Below are positions 7,259-13,497 of a stretch of DNA of 13,497 nucleotides, piece after piece. The stretch comes from Schlegelella_A sp035493195 (lineage in GTDB: Bacteria > Pseudomonadota > Gammaproteobacteria > Burkholderiales > Burkholderiaceae_C). Positions within the stretch are counted from its first letter, which is position 1. Each line of letters begins with the position of its first letter. The notes beneath the pieces were generated by a model. The model searched no databases. It saw only the letters and a list, made by a program, of their open reading frames with translations, and was not told the DNA's origin. Both the position numbers and the translations under genes were made by a program. The stretch covers positions 1 to 13,497 of the forward strand of contig DATJIM010000198.1 of the NCBI GenBank assembly GCA_035493195.1, written 5' to 3'.

Positions 7259-7437
7259 AGGGCCTGTCCACGCCATGCGAGCGCTCCGCGCGCGAGCTCC
7301 CCAGGCCCGAGGCCAAGGCGCGAGCGAGGCCGCGTACCGGGCGTACGCAACGAGCGAGCAACGCCGGCCTCGGGCCTGGGGAGTTCGCGCCCTTCGGGTG
7401 AGCACGGCAGGGCGCTCGCATGGCGTGAACAGGCCCT
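7259..7437. repeat. Nested inverted-repeat element, MITE-like
   Basis: Outer arms of 26 bp (7259-7284 and 7412-7437) match as inverted repeats with one mismatch. Inner arms of 25 bp (7290-7314 and 7366-7390) also match with one mismatch. The spacers between outer and inner arms are unequal (5 nt left, 21 nt right). The central 51 nt contains a small GCGTAC/GTACGC hairpin. The element is flanked by the tetranucleotide CGCT on both sides (7255-7258 and 7438-7441), which could be a target-site duplication. It fills almost the whole gap between the di-heme gene stop and the GMC start; removing the element plus one CGCT would leave about 12 nt between them. It has no coding capacity. In RNA it would form a very stable long hairpin that could attenuate or process the operon transcript. 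A non-autonomous mobile element or a genome-specific palindromic repeat are both possible. Confidence 0.85.
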
Positions 7438-7440
7438 CGC

Positions 7441-9957
7441 TCAGAACGTCTTCAGGAAGGCGATCAGCGCGCGCTTGTCGGCGTCGCTCAGCTCGGGCTC
7501 GGTGCCGAACGCCTTCTCGTCGCCACTCAAGCCGTCCTGCTTGTTGAATTCGGCGGTGCCGAAGTAGTGCCCGCGGTTGACGACGAAGTCCTTGCACTTG
7601 CTGAGCTTCATCATCGGCTCCTTCAGGTTGGCGAAGCGTTGCCGAAGCTCGGCGTCGCTCGCTCCCGCGGGCGCGGTCGCGAGGTCGACCTTGAGCTTGA
7701 CGAGGAAGTCGCCGATGTCGCGCACGTGCGCCGCCTTGTCGCCGAGATCGTCGCTCTCGGCGCGAAGCTTCATGTTCGACAGCAGCCCGACCGGAATGCC
7801 CTGCGGAATCGGGCCGAGCTCGATGTCGTCGCCTTCGCCGACGAGCCATGGCAGCCAGCGGTGCAGCGCTCCCTGCAACGGACGCGCCGCCTCGGGCAGG
7901 TAGCCGCTCGGAATCTTGATCTTGCTGCGCTCGGTGGTGCGGTCGATCGTGCCGGGAATCTTGCTGCCGAGGACCGAGTCGTGCTCGCGCTTCTCGGGCC
8001 AGAGCATCTGCTCGATCGACGCGTCGAAGACCTTCATCCGGGCCGCCACCGAGGGGCTGCTGTCGAACGGGCCGACGCTGTTGTTGAGCAGGTACGGACC
8101 GGTCGACCACAGGCCGATCAGCGAAGGCACGCGCGTGTAGCCACGGCCGCCCGCCGGCATCTGGTAGGGCATCGGCTCGCCGGTGAAGGGGTCGTAGAGC
8201 GTCACCGTGCCGACCGACGGCAGCTGCTTGTACGACTGCGAGGAGAAGTTGTCCCAGATGTTGCCGCCGAGCGCATTGGTGGCGAGCGGGCTGCAGGCGT
8301 TGGTGCGCAGCAGCGTCACCGGGATGCGCGCGTCGCTCGAGAGATAGTTGCCGTCGAGGAAGTCCGGCGCCTCGACGACCTTTCGCATCTGCTGCTTGAA
8401 CTCGTCGCTCTGCGTCCGCTTCCAGTACGCCTTGAAGCAGTCGAGGTAGCCCGCGCCCTGGCACGACGCGGGATACGGCGCCGGCGGCGGCGGACCCTTG
8501 CTCGAGTGGCAGCGCGCGCAGGTGTCGGCGAAGACGACCTTGCCGTGCTCGACGGTCGCCTGGTCCTCGGTCAGATACTGGGCGCCGCCGGGCGCGTCCT
8601 TCAGGTGGTCGGGCTGGGCCGCCTTCAGGAAGAAGAGCGCCGTCGCCGGCGTGCCGAGTTCGGTCGCCTGCCAGTAGCCCGAGTTCTTCTGGGCGTCGGC
8701 GATCCTGATCGGCGAGATGTCCTTGCCGCCGATCACCGGGTTGAAGTGCAGCTGCCACTCCTCGCTGAAGACGCCGATGTTCATGTAGACGCGGTTCAGA
8801 GCGCCGAGCAGTCCGACCGAATCGGCGCCGTCCTTCAGCACGTGCGGCGTCTTCGCCGTGGCGTCGGGCTTCGACCAGTACTCGAGCAGCGGGCCGCTCG
8901 TCACGAAGTCGTTGAACTGCTTGTTGTCGAGCTCGCCGTCGGCGAGCTTCTCGGCCCCGATGCGCTTGGCCATGCCCAGGCGCGCCCCGAAGGCGTAGAC
9001 CGCGTTCATCGTCCGCGGGTTGTTGATGTTGTCGGTCGACACGAGCGAGGTGTCCATGCTGCCCGGCCGATAGGTGTGGGCGAGCTGGTACATGAAGTTC
9101 GTCCGTCCCTCGGGCTTGTTCGAGTTGAAGATGAACAGGCGGTCGACCCACATGTACTGCGCGCCCACCGACGAGCTGAGATTCGCGTACGTCGGATGGG
9201 CCGGATCGGCGGGCGGATGCGTCGGGCTCGGACCGACGTGGCAGAAGCCGCACGACATGCCGACGCGATAGGGGCGGACCAGGTCCCTGCGGTTGTAGTA
9301 GCTCGAGTCGGTGTAGTAGCGCTCCGGATCCCACGCCTTGGCGGCCTTCTCGTCGAACGCCGGGTTGGGAAAGAGGCGCAGGCCGACGATGCCGGTCGCA
9401 TAGCCGTAGAACGAGCCGACCGGCTGCGTCGTGCCGTCGCCGAGCGGCTTGCCGCGCGAACCGATCGCGACGCCGGGGTACTTCGTCTCGTCCTCGAAGG
9501 GATCGGGCGTGCAGTCCTTGGCGCGAACGTCGAGCCAGAGGCCGCGTCGTTTCGGGTCGGGCCCGGTCGCGCTCTCGAAGCATGGCTCGTTGACGAGCCC
9601 GAAGATGTTCCAGCGCGATTCGCGGTTGTAGCCGAGCGACGGATGCGAGCTGATGGTCTTGAGCAGATCGAAAGCGCCGAACGTGTAGCCGCTCAAGCCG
9701 TCCCAGAAGCGGTCGTTGCCGCCGCTCCAGACGATCCACATGTTGCGGCCGGCGATCTCGGTCGGATCGAGCTTGACCGCGTTGTCCATGTCGTGGAAGT
9801 AGTCGTCGCTCGACTGCTTGAACGACGCGCCGTCGCGGCCCGCCTGCTTCGCCTCGTCGAGGACGGCGCCCGGCTGCGCCCCCTGAGAGCACGCCGCGAG
9901 GAGCGCAGCGCACGACAAGAAGGAAGCGGTCGTGACGCGCCAGCGTTGGAGAGCCAT
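7441..9957 (-). CDS. Large di-heme c-type cytochrome lipoprotein, peroxidase/RoxA-like superfamily
   Basis: An 838-residue exported protein. The N-terminus is a lipoprotein signal with the lipobox LLAAC and Cys23 as the lipidation site, so it should be anchored in a membrane and face the periplasm or cell surface. Two haem c motifs are present: C236-G-F-C239-H240 and C480-A-R-C483-H484, 244 residues apart. The second lies in a cytochrome c peroxidase-like C-terminal part, with VPSLIGLWSTGPYLLNNS (610-627) equivalent to the segment after the haem in di-heme peroxidases. Six non-haem cysteines (126, 149, 499, 507, 555, 788) could form disulfides. It is much longer than bacterial cytochrome c peroxidases (about 330-350 residues) and somewhat longer than the di-heme rubber oxygenase RoxA (about 680). 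The start is supported by GAGGT about 8 nt upstream. It is the first gene of the redox cluster; no convincing promoter is seen in 9958-10120. Enzyme versus electron carrier is open. Confidence 0.88.
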   Translation of the reverse strand: MALQRWRVTTASFLSCAALLAACSQGAQPGAVLDEAKQAGRDGASFKQSSDDYFHDMDNAVKLDPTEIAGRNMWIVWSGGNDRFWDGLSGYTFGAFDLLKTISSHPSLGYNRESRWNIFGLVNEPCFESATGPDPKRRGLWLDVRAKDCTPDPFEDETKYPGVAIGSRGKPLGDGTTQPVGSFYGYATGIVGLRLFPNPAFDEKAAKAWDPERYYTDSSYYNRRDLVRPYRVGMSCGFCHVGPSPTHPPADPAHPTYANLSSSVGAQYMWVDRLFIFNSNKPEGRTNFMYQLAHTYRPGSMDTSLVSTDNINNPRTMNAVYAFGARLGMAKRIGAEKLADGELDNKQFNDFVTSGPLLEYWSKPDATAKTPHVLKDGADSVGLLGALNRVYMNIGVFSEEWQLHFNPVIGGKDISPIRIADAQKNSGYWQATELGTPATALFFLKAAQPDHLKDAPGGAQYLTEDQATVEHGKVVFADTCARCHSSKGPPPPAPYPASCQGAGYLDCFKAYWKRTQSDEFKQQMRKVVEAPDFLDGNYLSSDARIPVTLLRTNACSPLATNALGGNIWDNFSSQSYKQLPSVGTVTLYDPFTGEPMPYQMPAGGRGYTRVPSLIGLWSTGPYLLNNSVGPFDSSPSVAARMKVFDASIEQMLWPEKREHDSVLGSKIPGTIDRTTERSKIKIPSGYLPEAARPLQGALHRWLPWLVGEGDDIELGPIPQGIPVGLLSNMKLRAESDDLGDKAAHVRDIGDFLVKLKVDLATAPAGASDAELRQRFANLKEPMMKLSKCKDFVVNRGHYFGTAEFNKQDGLSGDEKAFGTEPELSDADKRALIAFLKTF

Positions 9958-10120
9958 GGGTGCTACCTCGTGCGTGTTCTTGTCGCGCAGAGGATGCCGA
10001 ATCGCGGGCCGGCGCGCAAGCCGCTCGTCGGAGGGCGGCGTCGATCAAACGAAGGATGACGGCGCGTCGCGGCGGCGGCACCGCCGAGCCGACGCAAACA
10101 ACTCGACATCGGCAACGCAG

Positions 10121-10196
10121 TGGTGCCGGCTGTCCGAATCGAACGGACGACCTTCCGCTTACAAGGCGGGTGCTCTGCCAACTGAGCTAAGCCGGC
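10121..10196 (-). tRNA. tRNA-Thr (anticodon UGU)
   Basis: On the minus strand a 76-nt cloverleaf starts GCCGGCTTAGCTCAGTTGG and ends in an encoded CCA. The 7-bp acceptor stem GCCGGCT/AGCCGGC pairs perfectly. The anticodon loop CTTGTAA gives anticodon TGT (reads ACA, threonine), and the T-loop contains TTCGATT. It lies downstream of sspB and upstream of the di-heme cytochrome gene, on the same strand as both. Confidence 0.97.
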
Positions 10197-10219
10197 GACG
10201 TCGCAACCTGCGGCGGGCC

Positions 10220-10225
10220 AGTATA
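10220..10225 (-). promoter_or_regulatory. Possible -10 box (TATACT) for tRNA-Thr
   Basis: On the minus strand TATACT lies 23 nt before the tRNA 5' end, in the 64-nt gap after the sspB stop. One mismatch to the sigma70 -10 consensus in otherwise GC-rich DNA makes it notable. No recognisable -35 hexamer is found at 16-19 nt spacing, so the call is weak; read-through from sspB is the alternative. Confidence 0.3.
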
Positions 10226-10260
10226 GGTGTGCGTGTCGTGGCAGCGCTCTTGCGCGGCCG

Positions 10261-10836
10261 CTACTTCACGCGCTTCAGCGAAGGCCGCTTCGGTCCGGGC
10301 GGCGGACTCGGCGGAGTCGGCTCGGACGGCGCGTCGCTCGCGCTCTTCGGCGCCGGCAGGCCCGGCGTCGGGCTCAGCGTCAGCGCGGTGCCGCCCTTGC
10401 GCGACGCCGGCGCACCACCGGCGAGCCGCGGCCCGCGCGACGTCGTCGCCGGCGCGTCGGCGTTCGCCCCGTCGGCGGGATCGCTCGACGTCGTCGGCTC
10501 GCTCGGCATCGGAAACGCCATGCCCTGCCCGTTCTCGCGCGCGTAGATCGCGATCACGTGGTCGATCGGCACGGCGATCTCGCGCGAGGTGCCGCCGAAG
10601 CGCGCCTTGAACTCGATCAGCTCGTTGCCGAGCTTGAGCGCGCTGGTCGCCTCGAAGCCGACGTTCAGCACGATCTCGTTGTTCTTGACGTATTCCTTCG
10701 GCACCTGGACGTGCTCGTCGACGTACACCGCGATGTACGGCGTGAAGCCGTTGTCGGTGCACCAGTCGTGCAGCGCGCGGATCAGGTAGGGCCGCGTCGA
10801 CGTGCCGGCGGTGGCTGGGGCGATCGGCGACGTCAT
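10261..10836 (-). CDS. sspB: ClpXP protease specificity-enhancing factor SspB
   Basis: Adaptor that binds ssrA-tagged proteins from stalled ribosomes and tethers them to ClpX for degradation in the cytoplasm. Of 191 residues, about 14-108 form the folded SspB domain, with the signature run RPYLIRALHDWC (15-26), YVKNNEIVLNVGFEA (49-63) and the substrate-groove region FGGTSREIAVP (80-90). Residues about 111-183 are a Pro/Ala/Ser/Gly-rich flexible linker. The last residues RPSLKRVK (184-191) match the conserved C-terminal ClpX-binding tail (E. coli ends RPALRVVK). The gene starts 23 nt after the sspA stop, the standard sspA-sspB arrangement, with no strong ribosome-binding site visible. Identification is firm. 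Confidence 0.97.
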   Translation of the reverse strand: MTSPIAPATAGTSTRPYLIRALHDWCTDNGFTPYIAVYVDEHVQVPKEYVKNNEIVLNVGFEATSALKLGNELIEFKARFGGTSREIAVPIDHVIAIYARENGQGMAFPMPSEPTTSSDPADGANADAPATTSRGPRLAGGAPASRKGGTALTLSPTPGLPAPKSASDAPSEPTPPSPPPGPKRPSLKRVK

Positions 10837-10859
10837 GGTGCTGTTCTACCGCGGGCGCC

Positions 10860-11471
10860 CTACTTCCGCATCACCTTCTCTGAAGGGGTCAGCGCCTCGA
10901 TGTAGGCCGGCCGCGAGAAGATCCGCTCGGCGTACTTGAGGAGCGGCACCGCGTTCTTCGACATGTCGATGCCGTAGTAGTCGAGCCGCCAGAGCAGCGG
11001 CGCGATCGCGACGTCGAGCATCGAGAAGTCGTCGCCGAGCATGTACTTGTTCTTCAGGAAGATCGGCGCGAGCTGCGTCAGCCGGTCGCGGATCTGCGAG
11101 CGCGCCTTCTCGAGCTGCTTGTCGGTGCCCTTGACGCCGCGCCCCTCGAGGACGTTGACGTGCGCGAACAGCTCCTTCTCGAAGTTGAAAAGGAAGAGCC
11201 GAACGCGCGCGCGCGCGACCGGGTCGCCCGGCATCAGCTGCGGGTGGGGGAAGCGCTCGTCGATGTACTCGTTGATGATGTGCGACTCGTACAGGATGAG
11301 GTCGCGCTCGACGAGGATCGGCACCTCGTTGTACGGGTTCATCAGCGCGATATCTTCGGGCTTCGCGAACAGGTCGACGTCGCGGATCTCGAAGTCCATG
11401 CCCTTTTCGAACAGCACGAAGCGGCAACGGTGCGAGTACGGGTCGGTGGTTCCGGAATAGAGCACCATCAT
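10860..11471 (-). CDS. sspA: Stringent starvation protein A (SspA)
   Basis: A 203-residue glutathione-S-transferase-fold protein that binds RNA polymerase and modulates transcription under starvation and acid stress; it is not expected to be an active transferase. The N-terminal thioredoxin-like domain (1 to about 80) has NPYNEVPILVERD (45-57), with cis-Pro51, and the ES pair (E62-S63) in LYESHIINEYIDERFPHPQL (60-79), all typical of SspA. The helical C-terminal domain follows and ends in PSEKVMRK. Two adjacent ATGs open the gene; the first (11471) is used because a GGAG lies about 9 nt upstream. It is followed by sspB and preceded by a hairpin that may separate it from the cytochrome c1 gene. 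Confidence 0.96.
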   Translation of the reverse strand: MMVLYSGTTDPYSHRCRFVLFEKGMDFEIRDVDLFAKPEDIALMNPYNEVPILVERDLILYESHIINEYIDERFPHPQLMPGDPVARARVRLFLFNFEKELFAHVNVLEGRGVKGTDKQLEKARSQIRDRLTQLAPIFLKNKYMLGDDFSMLDVAIAPLLWRLDYYGIDMSKNAVPLLKYAERIFSRPAYIEALTPSEKVMRK

Positions 11472-11501
11472 GGTCGAGAACTCCAGGTCGAACTTGTCTT
11501 G

Positions 11502-11544
11502 AAAAGCGGAAGGCGAAGCCGCCGCGCGATCGCCGGCTTCGCCT
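11502..11544 (-). terminator. Hairpin with short U-run between cytochrome c1 and sspA
   Basis: A perfect 11-bp inverted repeat (11511-11521 and 11534-11544, arms AGGCGAAGCCG/CGGCTTCGCCT) with a 12-nt loop. On the minus strand it is followed after five bases by TTTT. This fits a weak intrinsic terminator or attenuator after the petB-petC transcript; the interrupted and short U-tract makes partial read-through into sspA likely. Confidence 0.45.
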
Positions 11545-11576
11545 CGCGAGCGCGCCGCGGGGGCGGCGCTGGGGGT

Positions 11577-12356
11577 CTAGTGGACGCTTCTCCAGTACGC
11601 CGAGCTCAGCCGCCAGGTGATGACCACGAGCAAGCCGAGAAAGAGCAGGACCCAGACGCCGACGCGCACCCGGGTGCCCTGCGACGGCTCGCCCATCCAC
11701 TGCAGATAGGCGACGAGGTCGCCGACCGCCTCGTCGTACTGCTCGTTGCTGAGCGTTCCGCGCGTGATCTGCTCGAAGCCGGCGAAGCGGTGCTCGGTCC
11801 TGCCCTCCTCGTGCGGGTTCTTCACCTCGATGAACTTGGCGCGACGCTCGCCCTGCAGCTGCCACAGCGCGTGCGGCATCGCGATGTCGGGGAACGCCAG
11901 GTTGTTCCAGCCGGTGGGCCGCGAGTCGTCGCGGTAGAACGTCCGCCACAGCGTGTAGAGATAGTCGGCGCCGCTGCCCTTGCCGACCTCGGCGCGCGAG
12001 CGCGCGATCACCGAGAGATCCGGCGGTGCCGTGCCGAACCAGTCCTTCGCCTGCCGCGGATCGATCGTCGAGCGCATCGTGTCGCCGACCTTGTCGGTCG
12101 CGAACAGCAGGTTCTTCTTGATCTGGTCGTCGGTCAGGTCGATGTCGTGCAGCCGGTTGAAGCGCATGTACGACGCCGAGTGGCAGCCGAGGCAGTAGTT
12201 CGTGAAGATGCGCGCCCCGTTCTGCAGCGCGGCGATGTCGGTCATCTTTTCGGCGGGGAAATGGTCCCACGGATAGCCGCCTTCGTTCGCGGCCGCCGGG
12301 GCGAGCGGCGCGACGAGCCCGAGGACGACGAGGAATCGGATGAGGAAGGTGTGCAT
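11577..12356 (-). CDS. petC: Ubiquinol-cytochrome c reductase, cytochrome c1 subunit
   Basis: Membrane-anchored cytochrome c1 of the bc1 complex, taking electrons from the Rieske protein and passing them to soluble cytochrome c in the periplasm. The 259-residue precursor has a signal peptide (1 to about 23, ending PAAAN). The haem-binding motif is C55-L-G-C58-H59, with the family pattern NYCLGCHSASYMRFNRL. A conserved PPDLS is at 111-115, and the sixth-ligand methionine is very probably M160 in FPDIAMPHAL (155-164). A single C-terminal transmembrane anchor covers about 231-250 and ends in a short cytoplasmic tail. The start lies 15 nt after the cytochrome b stop, so the two genes are one operon. 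Length and motifs are those of a normal beta/gammaproteobacterial protein. Confidence 0.96.
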   Translation of the reverse strand: MHTFLIRFLVVLGLVAPLAPAAANEGGYPWDHFPAEKMTDIAALQNGARIFTNYCLGCHSASYMRFNRLHDIDLTDDQIKKNLLFATDKVGDTMRSTIDPRQAKDWFGTAPPDLSVIARSRAEVGKGSGADYLYTLWRTFYRDDSRPTGWNNLAFPDIAMPHALWQLQGERRAKFIEVKNPHEEGRTEHRFAGFEQITRGTLSNEQYDEAVGDLVAYLQWMGEPSQGTRVRVGVWVLLFLGLLVVITWRLSSAYWRSVH

Positions 12357-12371
12357 CGTCGACTCGCTGCG

Positions 12372-13497
12372 TCAGTGGGCGTTGAAGGTGACGCGGTCGG
12401 GCACCGGCTTGAAGACGCCCATCCGGCTCCACCACGGCATCAGCAGGAAGAAGCCGAAATAGACGAGCGTGCCGAGCTGCGAGATGTAGTTGCCTGCCGG
12501 CGACGGCGGCTGCGACCCGAGGTAGCCGAGGGCGAGGAAGAAGATCAGGAAGACACCGTAGACGATGCGGTGCCAGCTCGGACGGTAGCGGATCGACTTC
12601 ACCGGGCTGTGGTCGAGCCACGGCAGGAAGAAGAGGATCAGGACCGCGCCGCCCATGATGACGACGCCCCAGAACTTGGCGTCGAACGTCTTCAGCAGGT
12701 AGACGGCGATCAGCGCGACCAGGGCGATCGCGACCTTGGCGCCGGCGCGGAAGCCGCCGCGCAGGATCGCCGCCACCGCGGCGAGTGCGACGACGATGCA
12801 CAGCGCGTTGACCATCAGGTCGGTGGTCGCGCGCAGCATCGAATAGAACGGCGTGAAGTACCAGACGGGGGCGATGTGCGCCGGCGTCTTCAGCGGGTTG
12901 GCCTCGATGAAGTTGTTGAACTCGAGGAAGTAGCCGCCGCCCTCGGGCGCGAAGAAGAGGATGGCGCTGAAGATGAACAGGAACACGCTGACGCCGTAGA
13001 TGTCGTGCACCGTGTAGTACGGGTGGAAAGGGATGCCGTCGAGCGGATGGCCGTCGGCGCCCTTCTTCTCCTTGATCTCGACGCCGTCGGGATTGTTCGA
13101 GCCGACCTCGTGCAGCGCGATGATGTGCGCGACGACGAGACCGAGCAGGACGAGCGGGATCGCGATGACGTGGAAGCTGAAGAAGCGGTTCAGCGTCGCG
13201 TCGCCGACGACGTAGTCGCCACGGATCAGGAGCGCCAGGTCGGGACCGACGAAGGGCACCGCCGAGAACAGGTTGACGATCACCTGCGCGCCCCAGTAGC
13301 TCATCTGGCCCCACGGCAGCAGGTAGCCCATGAACGCCTCGGCCATCAGGCAGAGAAAGATCGCGCAGCCGAACAGCCAGACGAGCTCGCGCGGCCGGCG
13401 GTAGCTGCCGTAGATGAGGCCGCGCCACATGTGCAGGTAGACGACGATGAAGAACGCCGACGCGCCCGTCGAATGCATGTAGCGGACGAGCCAGCCC
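12372..13497 (-). CDS. petB: Cytochrome b of the bc1 complex, partial (N-terminus beyond window)
   Basis: Integral membrane subunit carrying haems bL and bH and both quinone sites. About 374 residues are present; the reading frame stays open to the window edge, with GWLVRY before the internal Met at 13478, so that Met is not the start. Numbered from this Met, the four haem-ligand histidines are H2 (RYMHSTGAS), H16 (YLHMWRG), H103 (FFSFHVIAIP) and H118 (VVAHIIALHE), with family spacing. The Qo-site motif is P204-V-W-Y207, the PVWY form common in beta/gammaproteobacteria in place of PEWY. GYLLPWGQMSYWGA (51-64) and LHEVGSNNPDG (122-132) are conserved. Several hydrophobic helices follow to the C-terminus VTFNAH. 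It precedes cytochrome c1 by 15 nt. Confidence 0.96.
   Translation of the reverse strand, partial: GWLVRYMHSTGASAFFIVVYLHMWRGLIYGSYRRPRELVWLFGCAIFLCLMAEAFMGYLLPWGQMSYWGAQVIVNLFSAVPFVGPDLALLIRGDYVVGDATLNRFFSFHVIAIPLVLLGLVVAHIIALHEVGSNNPDGVEIKEKKGADGHPLDGIPFHPYYTVHDIYGVSVFLFIFSAILFFAPEGGGYFLEFNNFIEANPLKTPAHIAPVWYFTPFYSMLRATTDLMVNALCIVVALAAVAAILRGGFRAGAKVAIALVALIAVYLLKTFDAKFWGVVIMGGAVLILFFLPWLDHSPVKSIRYRPSWHRIVYGVFLIFFLALGYLGSQPPSPAGNYISQLGTLVYFGFFLLMPWWSRMGVFKPVPDRVTFNAH

Noticed and set aside
9958..10120. Promoter for the redox operon upstream of the di-heme gene
   Set aside because: I found no -35/-10 pair with acceptable spacing on the minus strand. A promoter may exist here for another sigma factor or regulator, but nothing specific can be supported.
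10121..10144. tRNA-Thr 3' end as an att site with a second copy bounding the redox cluster
   Set aside because: No repeat of the tRNA 3' sequence is seen near 837-900 or elsewhere in the window, and no integrase gene is present.
13476..13478. ATG at 13478 as the start of cytochrome b
   Set aside because: The frame continues upstream to the window edge with GWLVRY, the conserved residues just before the first haem-ligand His, so the gene is simply cut by the window.
1..13497. CRISPR arrays, rRNA genes, insertion-sequence transposases or phage genes
   Set aside because: No regularly spaced direct repeats, no rRNA-like sequence and no transposase or phage protein motifs were seen on either strand.

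Overview
The window looks like a chromosomal segment of a GC-rich betaproteobacterium, probably Burkholderiales-like. The evidence is the block cytochrome b, cytochrome c1, sspA, sspB and tRNA-Thr, a gene order typical of beta/gammaproteobacteria, together with a PVWY (not PEWY) Qo motif in cytochrome b and GC-rich codon use throughout. I cannot name a genus from the sequence alone.

Layout, left to right. (1) Positions 1-89 hold the 3' end of a plus-strand gene whose last 28 residues resemble a DUF721/DciA C-terminus (tentative). (2) 180-836 is a plus-strand dsbA-type thiol:disulfide interchange gene. (3) 844-9957 is a minus-strand run of six genes ending convergently 7 nt from dsbA. Read in the direction of transcription they are: a large exported di-heme c-type cytochrome lipoprotein (9957-7441); a GMC-type FAD oxidoreductase (7245-5362); a 143-residue protein of unknown function (5334-4903); a 432-residue membrane-associated protein of unknown function carrying an internal domain duplication (4900-3602); a DyP-type haem peroxidase (3605-2100); and a catalase-fold haem protein (2103-844). 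The last four genes are essentially contiguous (2-nt gap, GTGA overlap, ATGA overlap), so they are almost certainly co-transcribed and translationally coupled. (4) A roughly 180-bp, nearly perfect nested inverted-repeat element (7259-7437) sits between the first and second of these genes. (5) A tRNA-Thr(UGU) gene lies at 10121-10196. (6) The housekeeping block sspB (10261-10836), sspA (10860-11471), cytochrome c1 (11577-12356) and the 3' part of cytochrome b (12372 to the window edge) follows, all on the minus strand.

The housekeeping genes are routine: the bc1 complex of the respiratory chain, and the SspA/SspB pair for stress-related transcription and ClpXP substrate delivery. The six-gene redox cluster is the part worth attention. 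It combines three haem proteins of different superfamilies, a flavoenzyme and two unknown proteins in one operon. A reasonable but unproven model is oxidation of a hydrophobic organic substrate or its hydroperoxide, with the GMC enzyme, DyP peroxidase and catalase-like protein on the cytoplasmic side and the di-heme lipoprotein outside. No known pathway with this exact set is asserted here.
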